Positions 10,401 to 17,162 of a DNA stretch of 64,000 nucleotides are shown here, in pieces. Origin of the DNA: Mycolicibacterium boenickei (lineage in GTDB: Bacteria; Actinomycetota; Actinomycetes; Mycobacteriales; Mycobacteriaceae); the NCBI RefSeq assembly GCF_010731295.1, contig NZ_AP022579.1, positions 3,906,001-3,970,000 of the forward strand, in the 5' to 3' direction. A program made the translations under genes and the position numbers. Each line of letters starts with the position of its first letter. Within the stretch, counting starts at the first letter, position 1. A model generated the notes under the pieces. It saw only the letters and a program-made list of their open reading frames with translations, did not search any database and was not told where the DNA came from.

Positions 10401-10870
10401 GCGCGGGTTTCGGCCAGCACCCGAGCCAGCTGCCCCGGCTGGGCACCGTACTGAACCGGGACCGTCACGGCGCCGGTCAGTGCGCAGGCCAGGTCGAGCG
10501 TCAGGTAGTCGGTGCCGGCGAACCCCGACGTACAGACGAATTCTCCGGCTGCGATCGGGAAGCTTTGGTGGGTGCGCCAATCCGTGGCGATCGCGTTGAT
10601 GCGCTGCCAGAGATCGCGATAGCTGATCGTCTGCAGCACCGACCCGGTGCACCGGCCGAGGGCCGGCCGGTCCGCGTAGCCGGCCATGACGGTGGCGATG
10701 ATGCCGGCCAGTCCGAGACTGCCCTGCCGGACCGCGGCGGTCACCTCGGGCAGCGGAACGGCACCACGAAATTGCCGGTCGGCGGCGTACAGTTCCGCCG
10801 CGCGCCCGGCCATTTCCGCCGTCAGGTCCGGGTGCAGCGCGCTGCCGCGTACGGTGCCAGGGTCGGGCAT
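7430..10870 (-). CDS. carboxylic acid reductase (adenylation-thiolation-reductase)
   Basis: A 1146-aa ATP- and NADPH-dependent reductase of carboxylic acids to aldehydes, close to the usual 1165-1175 aa of mycobacterial and nocardial CARs. The adenylation domain has YTSGSTGQPKAAMY (251-264), NYMPMSH with H291, GYGTTET (409-414) and YRTGD near 481. The carrier domain has GADSLAAL with phosphopantetheine Ser674. The reductase domain has TGANGFLG (771-778) and a YVISK catalytic Tyr/Lys pair. A phosphopantetheinyl transferase is needed in trans and is not in the window. ATG 10870 lies inside the end of the upstream 128-aa gene (49-nt overlap) and lacks a clear ribosome site, suggesting coupled translation. 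Being downstream of the peptide genes makes a peptide acid a conceivable substrate. Confidence 0.93.
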   Translation of the reverse strand: MPDPGTVRGSALHPDLTAEMAGRAAELYAADRQFRGAVPLPEVTAAVRQGSLGLAGIIATVMAGYADRPALGRCTGSVLQTISYRDLWQRINAIATDWRTHQSFPIAAGEFVCTSGFAGTDYLTLDLACALTGAVTVPVQYGAQPGQLARVLAETRASVLAVGADHLPDAVEAACTAPGLRRLIVLDEQPDVGVARAAFGKARLRMAKARHPALIESLDEVIGRGLRLSDAPWPQPPLPPADPDRLVGLSYTSGSTGQPKAAMYTERMVAGTWRNSVAIPVISYNYMPMSHYGGKALVLTTLASGGTAYFAGAPDMSTLFDDIARVRPTVLPLVPRVSELIYRRYQRECRRRSTPGSDPATVREQVMTDLRENVLGGRLLLAASGSAPLSAELASFIESCLHVHLAIGYGTTETGNVLNDGRVVRPPVIDYKLIDVPELGYFSTDRPHPRGELLVKSEILSPGYYHRADATDTAFDADGYYRTGDIMAEIGPDHLTFVDRRSNVVKLSQGEFVALSHLESVFVASPYVRQIFVHGSSRHAFVLAVVVPEEIPGPPAAGKAAILASLRTIARDNGLRPYEVPRDILIEALPFSVDNGLLTATGKPARPALNAHYRDRLERAYAAILDRQATELATIRRDAADSPVLVTVRRAVTATLGIDGIDDHTILSDAGADSLAALTLAALLSEIFDVRVPAAAVIDPTRSLTGIASLIEERRGTAGRPARADVPGPGTDLVHARDLALDRFIGQRTRTSTRDRHATPNGDPPRTVLLTGANGFLGQPLCTQWLRRLAPTGGRVICLIRGAGNADARHRLGAEVGRPTESRLEVLAGDLADEQLGLDGATWSRLAATVDLIVHAGALVNHLLPYPELFGPNVVGTAGLIRLAITGKPKRFAFVSTAAAGTTDDGRPLPEDADVRVGCPARTRTAAPANGYVISKWAGEVLLRQAHDTYGLTVQVFRPGMILAHSRFSDHVNVGDVFTRLLLSLAATGIAPQSFYRQPADRPHYDGLPVDFVAAAIVELAAGPEPDGGFATYNVVNDHDDAISLDVVVDWLTAAGYPVTRIESRREWVARFETAMRGLPPRQRRHCLLPLMAAFAEPAEAVAGSAFPARRFRDGLLATGVPLAIPHLTPDLVHGYLPALRRRGLL

Positions 10871-11208
10871 ATCGCAACGCCGAACGGTGCAGACAGGGCG
10901 AAGGGTGCCGGATCGGCCGGATCGGGGCCGAACAGACCGAACCGCGAGAACCGGGCGATCTTCGTGACACCGTCGTCGTCGAATTTCTGGTCCGGTCCCG
11001 GTGTCAACCGCAGTTGGTACAGACTGCGCCGGTCCACCGCGCCCTGCACCGGGAGGAAAGGCCGATCCGGCGGTCGCTGGACGTACCGGATCACCCGGGG
11101 CGGCAGTTGTTCGGTGGTCGGCCTGATCAACGCGGTGGGTCTGTCCCGGACGATCGGTGCCTGTTGCATGCTGAGCGAGAACGCCCGGATGCTGGGGGAT
11201 TCGGTCAT
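10822..11208 (-). CDS. hypothetical protein, 128 aa
   Basis: No family recognised. The protein is rich in Pro and Arg and begins MTESPSIRAFSLSM; it contains QLPPRVIR (about 34-41), a faint echo of the LPPQxxxIxR motif in the two neighbouring peptides. ATG 11208 has a GGAGTG ribosome site. It lies between the 54-aa peptide gene (84 nt upstream) and the reductase, which it overlaps by 49 nt, so it is probably part of the same transcript. Its last ~15 codons may be only the overlap with the reductase start. Possible roles, such as leader binding or chaperoning, are speculation. Confidence 0.55.
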   Translation of the reverse strand: MTESPSIRAFSLSMQQAPIVRDRPTALIRPTTEQLPPRVIRYVQRPPDRPFLPVQGAVDRRSLYQLRLTPGPDQKFDDDGVTKIARFSRFGLFGPDPADPAPFALSAPFGVAICPTLAPYAAARCTRT

Positions 11209-11292
11209 GGGTCACTCCGTCTGTCAGAGATGGTCAACGGGGGAGTGCGGCGCATCGGCGACATCGTGTCAGCCGATGCGCCGCAACAGGTT

Positions 11293-11457
11293 TCAGAGCA
11301 GGCCGCCCAGGATTCCGATTCCGGTGGTGGCGACTTGCTCCCACGGGAAGTCGAATGACGCTCCGACGCCCGCTTGGTTGGTGAATGCCGCGGCCCCTGC
11401 CGGCGTGCGATCGATCGGCGTAGCCTGGGGCGGCAGCATTTCATTTGCTGTACTCAT
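11293..11457 (-). CDS. small peptide, 54 aa, candidate RiPP precursor B
   Basis: MSTANEMLPPQATPIDR starts a 54-aa peptide with a strong GAGGAG site 9 nt before ATG 11457. The N-terminal half contains LPPQATPIDR (8-17), matching LPPQRPGIAR of the upstream 61-aa peptide. The C-terminal half is hydrophobic and Gly-rich (FDFPWEQ at 35-41, ending GIGILGGLL), contains no Cys and looks like a core region. It lies on the same strand between the protease/peptide pair and the 128-aa gene. The precursor role is inferred from size, context and the shared motif. Confidence 0.65.
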   Translation of the reverse strand: MSTANEMLPPQATPIDRTPAGAAAFTNQAGVGASFDFPWEQVATTGIGILGGLL

Positions 11458-11547
11458 GGATTTCTCCTCGTTTGTTGTGTGTTGAACTGACTGAAAACCT
11501 GATCTGCTGATTGATTCTCGATTCGCTCCTTTCAGGGGTGAACGCGG

Positions 11548-11733
11548 TCAGTACTTGATCCCCTTCGATGCGTAACACATCGAACGAGCCAGTCCGGGAA
11601 GGTCTCCGCAGCTGACCGAGGCCTGTACCGAACCTGTCCCGATGCCTCCGCGGGCATCGTCATCCAGACGTGCGATGCCGGGCCGCTGTGGGGGCAGCGC
11701 GCAGGCCGCGGCGTGCCGATTTGGTGTATTCAT
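11548..11733 (-). CDS. small peptide, 61 aa, candidate RiPP precursor A
   Basis: Starts at ATG 11733 only 5 nt after the stop of the PatG-like protease, and its AGGAGG site overlaps the last protease codons, so translation is coupled. The N-terminal part holds LPPQRPGIAR (13-22), followed by acidic LDDDAR and a GGIGTGS spacer. The C-terminal part has Cys42 and Cys53 (SVSCGDLPG and RSMCYASKG) and ends in GIKY; a further Cys11 lies in the leader-like part. Direct pairing with a cyanobactin-type protease makes it the best precursor candidate. No known RiPP family is recognised in the core. Confidence 0.7.
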   Translation of the reverse strand: MNTPNRHAAACALPPQRPGIARLDDDARGGIGTGSVQASVSCGDLPGLARSMCYASKGIKY

Positions 11734-11738
11734 GTTTG

Positions 11739-13808
11739 CTAACCTCCTGAAATCAGGTACTGATGGATGGGCGCCAGCTGCACCGGCCACGGATCGCTGA
11801 CGTCGACGGTGGCCTGATAGACCACGCGGGCCCGGCGCTCGTTCTCGGGTGAGAAGAACGTGATCTTGACGTCCCAGCAGTCGCAGTCGAGCCGGCCGAA
11901 CGGGCTCTTGACCGCGGTGATGCTCTCCAGCGAGTACAGGCTGGTCACGTCGCCGTCCACCAACTCGCCGGCAAGCAGGCCCTTGGCCATCACGTCCGAG
12001 AAGATGAAGGCGTTGGTGGCCGTGTAGTTGATCGCCCGATCTGCCGACGACGAGCCGAGGTTACGCAGCTCGTAGTACACCTTGTCGAGCATCTGGCGCA
12101 GCTTGAGTTCGGTGCGGGATTCCGCCTTGGACCGGTCGATACCGAGTTGAGTGGTCAGCTTGTCGAAGTCGATCGCGCCAAGCACCGCCTTGACGAGGTT
12201 GTTCTCGTTCCAGGTGTACAGCCCTCGGCGTTGCACCACGATCACCGGAAGGCGTTGTCCGGCGAACGTCGTCACGGTGCGGTTGGTGAGGACACCGGGA
12301 AGCGATACCCGCGAGACGAAGTCGTCGTCCTCGGCCGGAAGCACCTGGCAGCGCAGCGCATAGCGCAGCATCTCGTAGACGGCCTCGTGGTAGGTGACCT
12401 CGGCCTCGATCGCATAGATCGGAGTGAGGTTCAGATTCATCGTCCAGATGAGCTTGGTCGACTCCCATGGGTGTTTGTCGAGATAGTTGGCGAGCTGGAC
12501 CGCGTCGTACGGGTTCGGTTCGGTGACTATCGGTGTCTCGTCGGAGCTCTCGGCCATCGGCATGAGTTGGCGGAAGCCGTCGCGGCGGGCCTCGGTGCCG
12601 AAGTCGAACCCGATGTTGCCCAGTGCGAACACATTTGACACCGGCATCGGATGTGCTGACTGGGGCGGGGTCGGTGCCTCGTGCGCGGCCGACGCCGTGG
12701 TGGCCGCCTGGGCTGCCGTGGTGCCGCATGAGCACGGGGCGCCGCCGCACGACGGTGCCACTCCTGTCGGCGCCGCGACGGCGTCGGGCGGTGCCGGCGG
12801 AGGCCCGGGGTTCATCAGCCCGGGATCGGGGGGTGTCGCGTCGACTCCTGAACTCGCGACGTGGGGGATCTGTGTTGCAGCCATCTCGGTCACTTTGTCT
12901 CCTTGTGTGATCAGCGCATGCGCGCCGCGAACGTTGAGAATTCCCGCCAGACAGCGGGGGTCTGAATCCCGGGCGCAGGCCAGCGCACTGGCGATCACCG
13001 CCCGGCGCACCTCGGCAATGTCGGCCGCACGGCCTCGCCGCCGCTGCGCGGAGAGCAGCAGCGCCGCGAGTGCGGTCACGATGGGGGTGGCGAAACTGGA
13101 GCCGGTGAGCTCGGCGATCGCGCCGCCCGGTATGGCGCCGGGAATCGACTCGCCCGGCGCCAATACCCCGTTCAGCGCATACCGATCGCCGAAGTTGCTC
13201 GACGGCAAGGCGGTTCCGTCGCGGCCGAGTGCGCCGACGGCCAGGACGGTGGGCAGGGCCGCAGGCGCATGCAGGCAGTCACACCCGTCATTGCCCGCCG
13301 CGGCGACGACCAGCACGCCATTGCGTTCGCATGCCTCGATGGTGCGGGCCAGCAAGGGGTCCGCCTCACCGCGCTCGACGAGTTCGCCTCCGCTGATGTT
13401 GATCACGTCCGCCCCGCTCAGCATCGCCCGTTCGATCGCCCGGGCGAGATCGAGCTGCGAGAGGTGACCAGTGCTGTCCTGGAAGATCGGGACCACCACT
13501 CCGCGACAGCCGGCAGCCAGGCCCAGCGTTCCGGTGCCCGGCCTGCCGAGCACGATGCTGGCCACGTGTGTGCCGTGGCCGGACATCGCGCCGGTACCCG
13601 CCTCGTCGAGGACGAGCGAATCCGCGCGGGTGATTCGGGCGTCGGCGAAGCATGGATGGGTCAGGTCGACCGGTCCGTCCAGGATCGCGATGCATACCTC
13701 GGGGTCGGGAACCACCTTGTCCCGCAGTGCCGTCAGCTCACCGAGGATGAAGTCGGTGTCGGCCGCCCGCACTGTCTGCGGTGGCTCGGTAGCCTGCACC
13801 TGTTTCAT
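11739..13808 (-). CDS. PatA/PatG-type subtilisin-like maturation protease
   Basis: A 689-aa protein with an N-terminal S8 protease domain: catalytic Asp44 (AILDGPVD), His78 (SGHGTH), oxyanion Asn173 (AAAGNDG) and Ser238 (TGSSFATP). A Pro/Ala/Cys-rich linker (about 320-390, with CGGAPCSCG) leads to a C-terminal domain with VFALGNIGFDFGTEARRD, characteristic of cyanobactin proteases PatA/PatG. PatA/PatG cleave and macrocyclise precursor peptides; the present activity is inferred. No signal peptide, so it is cytoplasmic. ATG 13808 is chosen because the upstream extension reads into the promoter region. It heads a minus-strand unit with both small peptides. No heterocyclase (TruD/PatD) or prenyltransferase is present, so this is not a standard cyanobactin cluster. 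Confidence 0.85.
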   Translation of the reverse strand: MKQVQATEPPQTVRAADTDFILGELTALRDKVVPDPEVCIAILDGPVDLTHPCFADARITRADSLVLDEAGTGAMSGHGTHVASIVLGRPGTGTLGLAAGCRGVVVPIFQDSTGHLSQLDLARAIERAMLSGADVINISGGELVERGEADPLLARTIEACERNGVLVVAAAGNDGCDCLHAPAALPTVLAVGALGRDGTALPSSNFGDRYALNGVLAPGESIPGAIPGGAIAELTGSSFATPIVTALAALLLSAQRRRGRAADIAEVRRAVIASALACARDSDPRCLAGILNVRGAHALITQGDKVTEMAATQIPHVASSGVDATPPDPGLMNPGPPPAPPDAVAAPTGVAPSCGGAPCSCGTTAAQAATTASAAHEAPTPPQSAHPMPVSNVFALGNIGFDFGTEARRDGFRQLMPMAESSDETPIVTEPNPYDAVQLANYLDKHPWESTKLIWTMNLNLTPIYAIEAEVTYHEAVYEMLRYALRCQVLPAEDDDFVSRVSLPGVLTNRTVTTFAGQRLPVIVVQRRGLYTWNENNLVKAVLGAIDFDKLTTQLGIDRSKAESRTELKLRQMLDKVYYELRNLGSSSADRAINYTATNAFIFSDVMAKGLLAGELVDGDVTSLYSLESITAVKSPFGRLDCDCWDVKITFFSPENERRARVVYQATVDVSDPWPVQLAPIHQYLISGG

Positions 13809-13983
13809 GGCGCAATCGTGCGCGGCAGGCGCATGGTCCCACAATTGGCCGTCGGGTGGATTTCGAGGGTGCTCCCTATGGGGGTGGCGAATGTACCGAC
13901 AGGCCAACGCGGCCTATATCTTTCGGGCGATTTATGGTCGCTCGCATTGACATTGCCGACCGCGCGGCAGTAGCACGAATGGC

Positions 13984-14208
13984 ATGGCATCGAAGCGGAG
14001 CAAGAGAAGCATCGAGCAGATGCGTCAGGATCTGTTCGTGGTCAAAGAGCGTCAGGACGGGCTGCGGGCCGAGCACCGCAGGCTCATCCGCGACCTCGAC
14101 CTCAACTCGGGTGGCGAGTCGGCCATCCTTCGAGAGCAGCGCCGGTGGAACACCAGCCCGCCTCCGCTGCGCCCATATGTCCGGCCGGCACCGGCGCAGA
14201 CTCCCTGA
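13984..14208 (+). CDS. small hypothetical protein, 74 aa
   Basis: A charged, helical peptide (MASKRSKRSIEQMRQDL...) with probable coiled-coil character up to about residue 55 and a Pro-rich end. It runs divergently from the PatG-like gene and overlaps the 3' end of the LuxR regulator tail-to-tail by 107 nt. There is no strong ribosome site. Coding is plausible from its amino-acid composition but unproven; the overlap means that either its C-terminus or the regulator's C-terminal tail is unconserved. Confidence 0.4.
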   Translation: MASKRSKRSIEQMRQDLFVVKERQDGLRAEHRRLIRDLDLNSGGESAILREQRRWNTSPPPLRPYVRPAPAQTP

Positions 14209-14854
14209 TCCTCGGCTCGGCCGCGCCGTGGCCGAGCTTGCGGGCCACATAGGCCCGGCGCCGTACGCCGAGTTTGCAGATCACGTTGTGGACATGGCTT
14301 TTCACGGTGCCGGGGGAGATGTGCAGGTGGTCGGCGATCTCCTTGTTGGTCAGTCCGTGGGCCAACAGCCAGGCCACTTCCTGTTCCCGCTCGGTGAGGC
14401 AGTGACCCTGCCCGCCGGCGCGCCTGCCGCCGTTGGCCTCGATACCGCGAAGCAGCGCGCCCGAGATCTCATCGGAGCAGTGCGCCGCGCCCCGGGACAC
14501 ATTGATCAGCGCGTTGCCGAGTTGATCGACGGAGGCGTTGCGTCCCACCAGCCCTGCGGCGCCGGCGCTGGCCCAGGCCATCGCCTGACCGGGATCGTCA
14601 TCCAGGGCGACCGCGATCAGTTTCCGGGGCGGATCGGAGCGGCGCAGCGCCGGCGCGGACTCCAGCGCCAGGCGGGTGCTGACCTCGATCACGACGATGT
14701 CGACGGGTAGGTCGATTCTGGCCAGGTCGCCCAGGGCGGCGGTGGCATCGGTGGCGGTGCCCACCAGTTCGAAGCCCGGGATGCGCAGAATCCACTCGGA
14801 AAGCAGCTCGGTCCAGGCCCTGACCGCGACGATGACAAAGACGTGGTGTCGCAT
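14102..14854 (-). CDS. LuxR/NarL-type response regulator
   Basis: A 250-aa regulator with an N-terminal receiver-like region (about 1-120, VFVIVAVRAW... LPVDIVVIEVS) and a C-terminal LuxR HTH (about 150-210): LTEREQEVAWLLAHGLTNKEIA and HISPGTVKSHVHNV. The phospho-acceptor Asp of a normal receiver is not obvious (VIEVS replaces the usual DxxM stretch), so it may be an atypical receiver. ATG 14854 is used because upstream codons lack receiver similarity. The last ~35 residues extend beyond the HTH and overlap a small gene on the other strand. It is divergent from the second subtilisin, with two copies of the 16-bp palindrome between them, making it the likely cognate regulator. Confidence 0.85.
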   Translation of the reverse strand: MRHHVFVIVAVRAWTELLSEWILRIPGFELVGTATDATAALGDLARIDLPVDIVVIEVSTRLALESAPALRRSDPPRKLIAVALDDDPGQAMAWASAGAAGLVGRNASVDQLGNALINVSRGAAHCSDEISGALLRGIEANGGRRAGGQGHCLTEREQEVAWLLAHGLTNKEIADHLHISPGTVKSHVHNVICKLGVRRRAYVARKLGHGAAEPRIRESAPVPAGHMGAAEAGWCSTGAALEGWPTRHPS

Positions 14855-15000
14855 GATGAGTTCCGGGTCAGGTCCGCCCGTACGGCAGGAAGATCGGGGC
14901 CACTTGAAAATTCGACTCAAGCGTGTTCATGACACTTCCCTACTGATACGGGCAACCAATGTGTCAACCGATGTTAGGGAAGCCGCCCACCCGCGGTATC

Positions 15001-15016
15001 GAGTAATCGACTACGC
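15001..15016. promoter_or_regulatory. 16-bp palindrome, copy 2 of 3 (cluster box)
   Basis: GAGTAATCGACTACGC. It matches the copy at 15117 at 12 of 16 positions and is 147 nt upstream of the LuxR regulator start. Probable autoregulatory site. Confidence 0.5.
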
Positions 15017-15116
15017 GAGTTTTCCCGTGAGCGGCCGCGACGGGACCGAGGCGCGTAGGCCGTGGGCGCGCACCGTCTCGGTTGGCCGCTGGGGGAAGGG
15101 AGGCCACGGGGTAATC

Positions 15117-15132
15117 GGGTAGTCGGCTACTC
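15117..15132. promoter_or_regulatory. 16-bp palindrome, copy 3 of 3 (cluster box)
   Basis: GGGTAGTCGGCTACTC, 126 nt upstream of the second subtilisin start. It matches the copy upstream of the peroxidase (4405-4420) at 13 of 16 positions. Probable activator or repressor site for the subtilisin/hydrolase unit. Confidence 0.55.
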
Positions 15133-15257
15133 GTGCCACCCGGGGCGGCTCGAGTCAGGATCGTCAGCATGCCGATTCGGCCCACCGTCGCCGCCGCAAT
15201 GCCCGATCCTGTGTTCAGTGGGTTCTATAGGGTCGAGCACGGTTCCGAGGTGTTGCG

Positions 15258-17141
15258 GTGAGTCCTTCCGACAGTGAGATCTGGACCGACCGGGTGCAGT
15301 GCGCCCTGGCCGACTTGGCGGCCGGGCAGATCGACGCCAGTCCGCAGAAGCTTCTGGAGGCGGTCGCGGCCCGGTTCGCATCGCGGTTCGACTCCGAGGA
15401 TCGGCTCGGCGTGGACGGTACGCCCAAGTGGCACCGCAGTGTCGACGACGCCGTCGGTGAGCTGGTGCGCCGAAAGCAGGCGACCCGGCGCAGACCCGCG
15501 AAGAAGGCCGGAGCCGTTGCGCCGCAGCCGATCGTGCGGTTGACCGCCGCGGGTCAGGCTGCCGCCGAGCAGGCGTGTGACCGAGCGATGGCGCCACCGG
15601 AGCCGATCCGGACGGTGGCGCCGGTGACACCCGAGCAGCCTCCACACCGCGACCTGCTGGTGGCGGGCGTGATCACTCCGCCGCTGCGGGAGAGGTTCGT
15701 GGTGGCTCCCGGCGAGGACCCCGAGCGGGTTCGGGAAACGTTGTGGCCGATCATGATCGAACTGAATCTGCGCTTCGCCGCGGGTGTCGCGGCAGCCGTG
15801 GAGCGCGTGCATGAGCTGTGGCGCCTGGTGGGGGGCAGCGGGGAACCGGTCGAGGTGGCCGACCAGTTCATGGCCGGTGAGCTGACGACCAGGCAGATCG
15901 AGGGCATTGTCTCGGCGGACTCGGTGCCACAGCAGTGGCCCGAGCGCGCCATCTACCGGATCTGGCCGGACTTCGATGCCCACCCCCAGATCGACGCGTC
16001 GGCGAACACCGTCAAGGTACTTCCGGCGCAACGGACGTTCGGCTGCTACGGGTCGGGAATCGTCTGGGCGGTCGTCGATTCCGGGATCGACGAAACCCAC
16101 GCGCATTTCAAGAGCAGGGCCACCGTGGACGATCCGACGGTGCACGAGCTACACCGGGATTTCACGATCCCGGGCGGTGACAAGGCGTTCGCGCCGAGCG
16201 CGCTGCAGGATGGCGACGGGCACGGCTCGCACGTGGCGGGGATCATCGCCGGCGGGCTGCCCGAGGGGTTCGCCGACGAGGTGTATGTGGCCGAGAAGCG
16301 CTTCAACGTCGGCGCCCCGGAGGGAGACATCCCCATCTTGCAGAAGCGGGTGGTCAGCGATCCCAGCCGGCTGGCCGGGATGGCGCCGGAGGCAAAGCTG
16401 GTCAGCCTCAAGGTGCTCGGGCCCGGTGAGAAGGCTTCCCGGGTGAGCCGGGTGATGCGGGCCCTGGCCTATGTCCGTGAGGTCAACGCGGCGAGCGAGC
16501 GGATGCCCCGCATCCACGGTGTGAACCTCAGCCTGGGATATGAGTTCGCGGCGGAGTGGTTCGCCTGCGGACAGAGCCCGTTGTGCATCGAGGTCGACAA
16601 GACCGTGCGGTCGGGGGTGGTCGTGGTCGCCGCGGCAGGCAACAGCGGATATGTCTCGCTCAACCCGCTGTTCACCACCGATGTCACGAAGTTCAGTGCG
16701 GACATGACGATCAACGATCCCGGCAACGCCGAGCGGGCCATCACCGTGGGATCGACGCACCGCGACGCCCCCCATACCGCTGGGGTTTCCTATTTCTCGT
16801 CCAAAGGACCCACCGGCGACGGCAGGCGGAAACCCGATCTGCTGGCTCCCGGTGAACGCATCACCTCGGTGGCGGCAGGCAAGTTCCGCAGCGATGTGCT
16901 GCGGCAGACCGATGCCCCGCAGCAGAGCGCGGCGATCTACATCGAGGCCACTGGGACGAGCATGGCCGCCCCGCATGCGTCCGGTGCGATCGCGGCATTT
17001 CTGTCGGTCCAGCGCGAGCTCATCGGCCAGCCCGACGAGATCAAGCGGGTGTTCACCGAATCGGCCACCTCGCTGGGCCGTGACCCGGCCTTTCAGGGCG
17101 GGGGCCTGCTGGACCTGATGCGTGCGTTGCAGTCCGTCTGA
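15258..17141 (+). CDS. subtilisin-like S8 serine protease with novel N-terminal region
   Basis: A 627-aa protein. The catalytic triad is Asp274 (VVDSGIDETH), His322 (DGHGSHVAG) and Ser568 (GTSMAAPHASG), with oxyanion Asn462 (AAAGNSG). An unusually long stretch (about 160 residues) between His and Asn contains extra sequence such as the EKRFNVGAPEGD region. The first ~255 residues match no family I recognise; they include a basic patch (RRKQATRRRPAKK, 71-83) and a helical segment at 155-190, and there is no signal peptide. GTG 15258 is the start. The downstream hydrolase begins 21 nt later, so the two form a unit. Unlike the PatG-like protease, it lacks a PatG C-terminal domain. Confidence 0.85.
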   Translation: MSPSDSEIWTDRVQCALADLAAGQIDASPQKLLEAVAARFASRFDSEDRLGVDGTPKWHRSVDDAVGELVRRKQATRRRPAKKAGAVAPQPIVRLTAAGQAAAEQACDRAMAPPEPIRTVAPVTPEQPPHRDLLVAGVITPPLRERFVVAPGEDPERVRETLWPIMIELNLRFAAGVAAAVERVHELWRLVGGSGEPVEVADQFMAGELTTRQIEGIVSADSVPQQWPERAIYRIWPDFDAHPQIDASANTVKVLPAQRTFGCYGSGIVWAVVDSGIDETHAHFKSRATVDDPTVHELHRDFTIPGGDKAFAPSALQDGDGHGSHVAGIIAGGLPEGFADEVYVAEKRFNVGAPEGDIPILQKRVVSDPSRLAGMAPEAKLVSLKVLGPGEKASRVSRVMRALAYVREVNAASERMPRIHGVNLSLGYEFAAEWFACGQSPLCIEVDKTVRSGVVVVAAAGNSGYVSLNPLFTTDVTKFSADMTINDPGNAERAITVGSTHRDAPHTAGVSYFSSKGPTGDGRRKPDLLAPGERITSVAAGKFRSDVLRQTDAPQQSAAIYIEATGTSMAAPHASGAIAAFLSVQRELIGQPDEIKRVFTESATSLGRDPAFQGGGLLDLMRALQSV

Positions 17142-17162
17142 GTTCAGTCATGAGGAGGAACC

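Larger units (their letters stand above)
14855..15257. other. 403-bp divergent intergenic region with two cluster boxes
   Basis: No convincing gene. It separates the LuxR regulator (minus) from the second subtilisin (plus) and contains two 16-bp palindromes (15001-15016 and 15117-15132), 101 nt apart. Short open frames here have no ribosome site or family likeness. Confidence 0.6.

Noticed and set aside
10871..11215. N-terminal extension of the carboxylic acid reductase to 1261 aa
   Set aside because: The extension is unlike CAR N-termini and runs through the better-supported 128-aa frame; ATG 10870 gives the normal CAR start.
7430..13808. Standard cyanobactin cluster
   Set aside because: A PatG-like protease is present but there is no YcaO heterocyclase, oxidase or prenyltransferase in the window.
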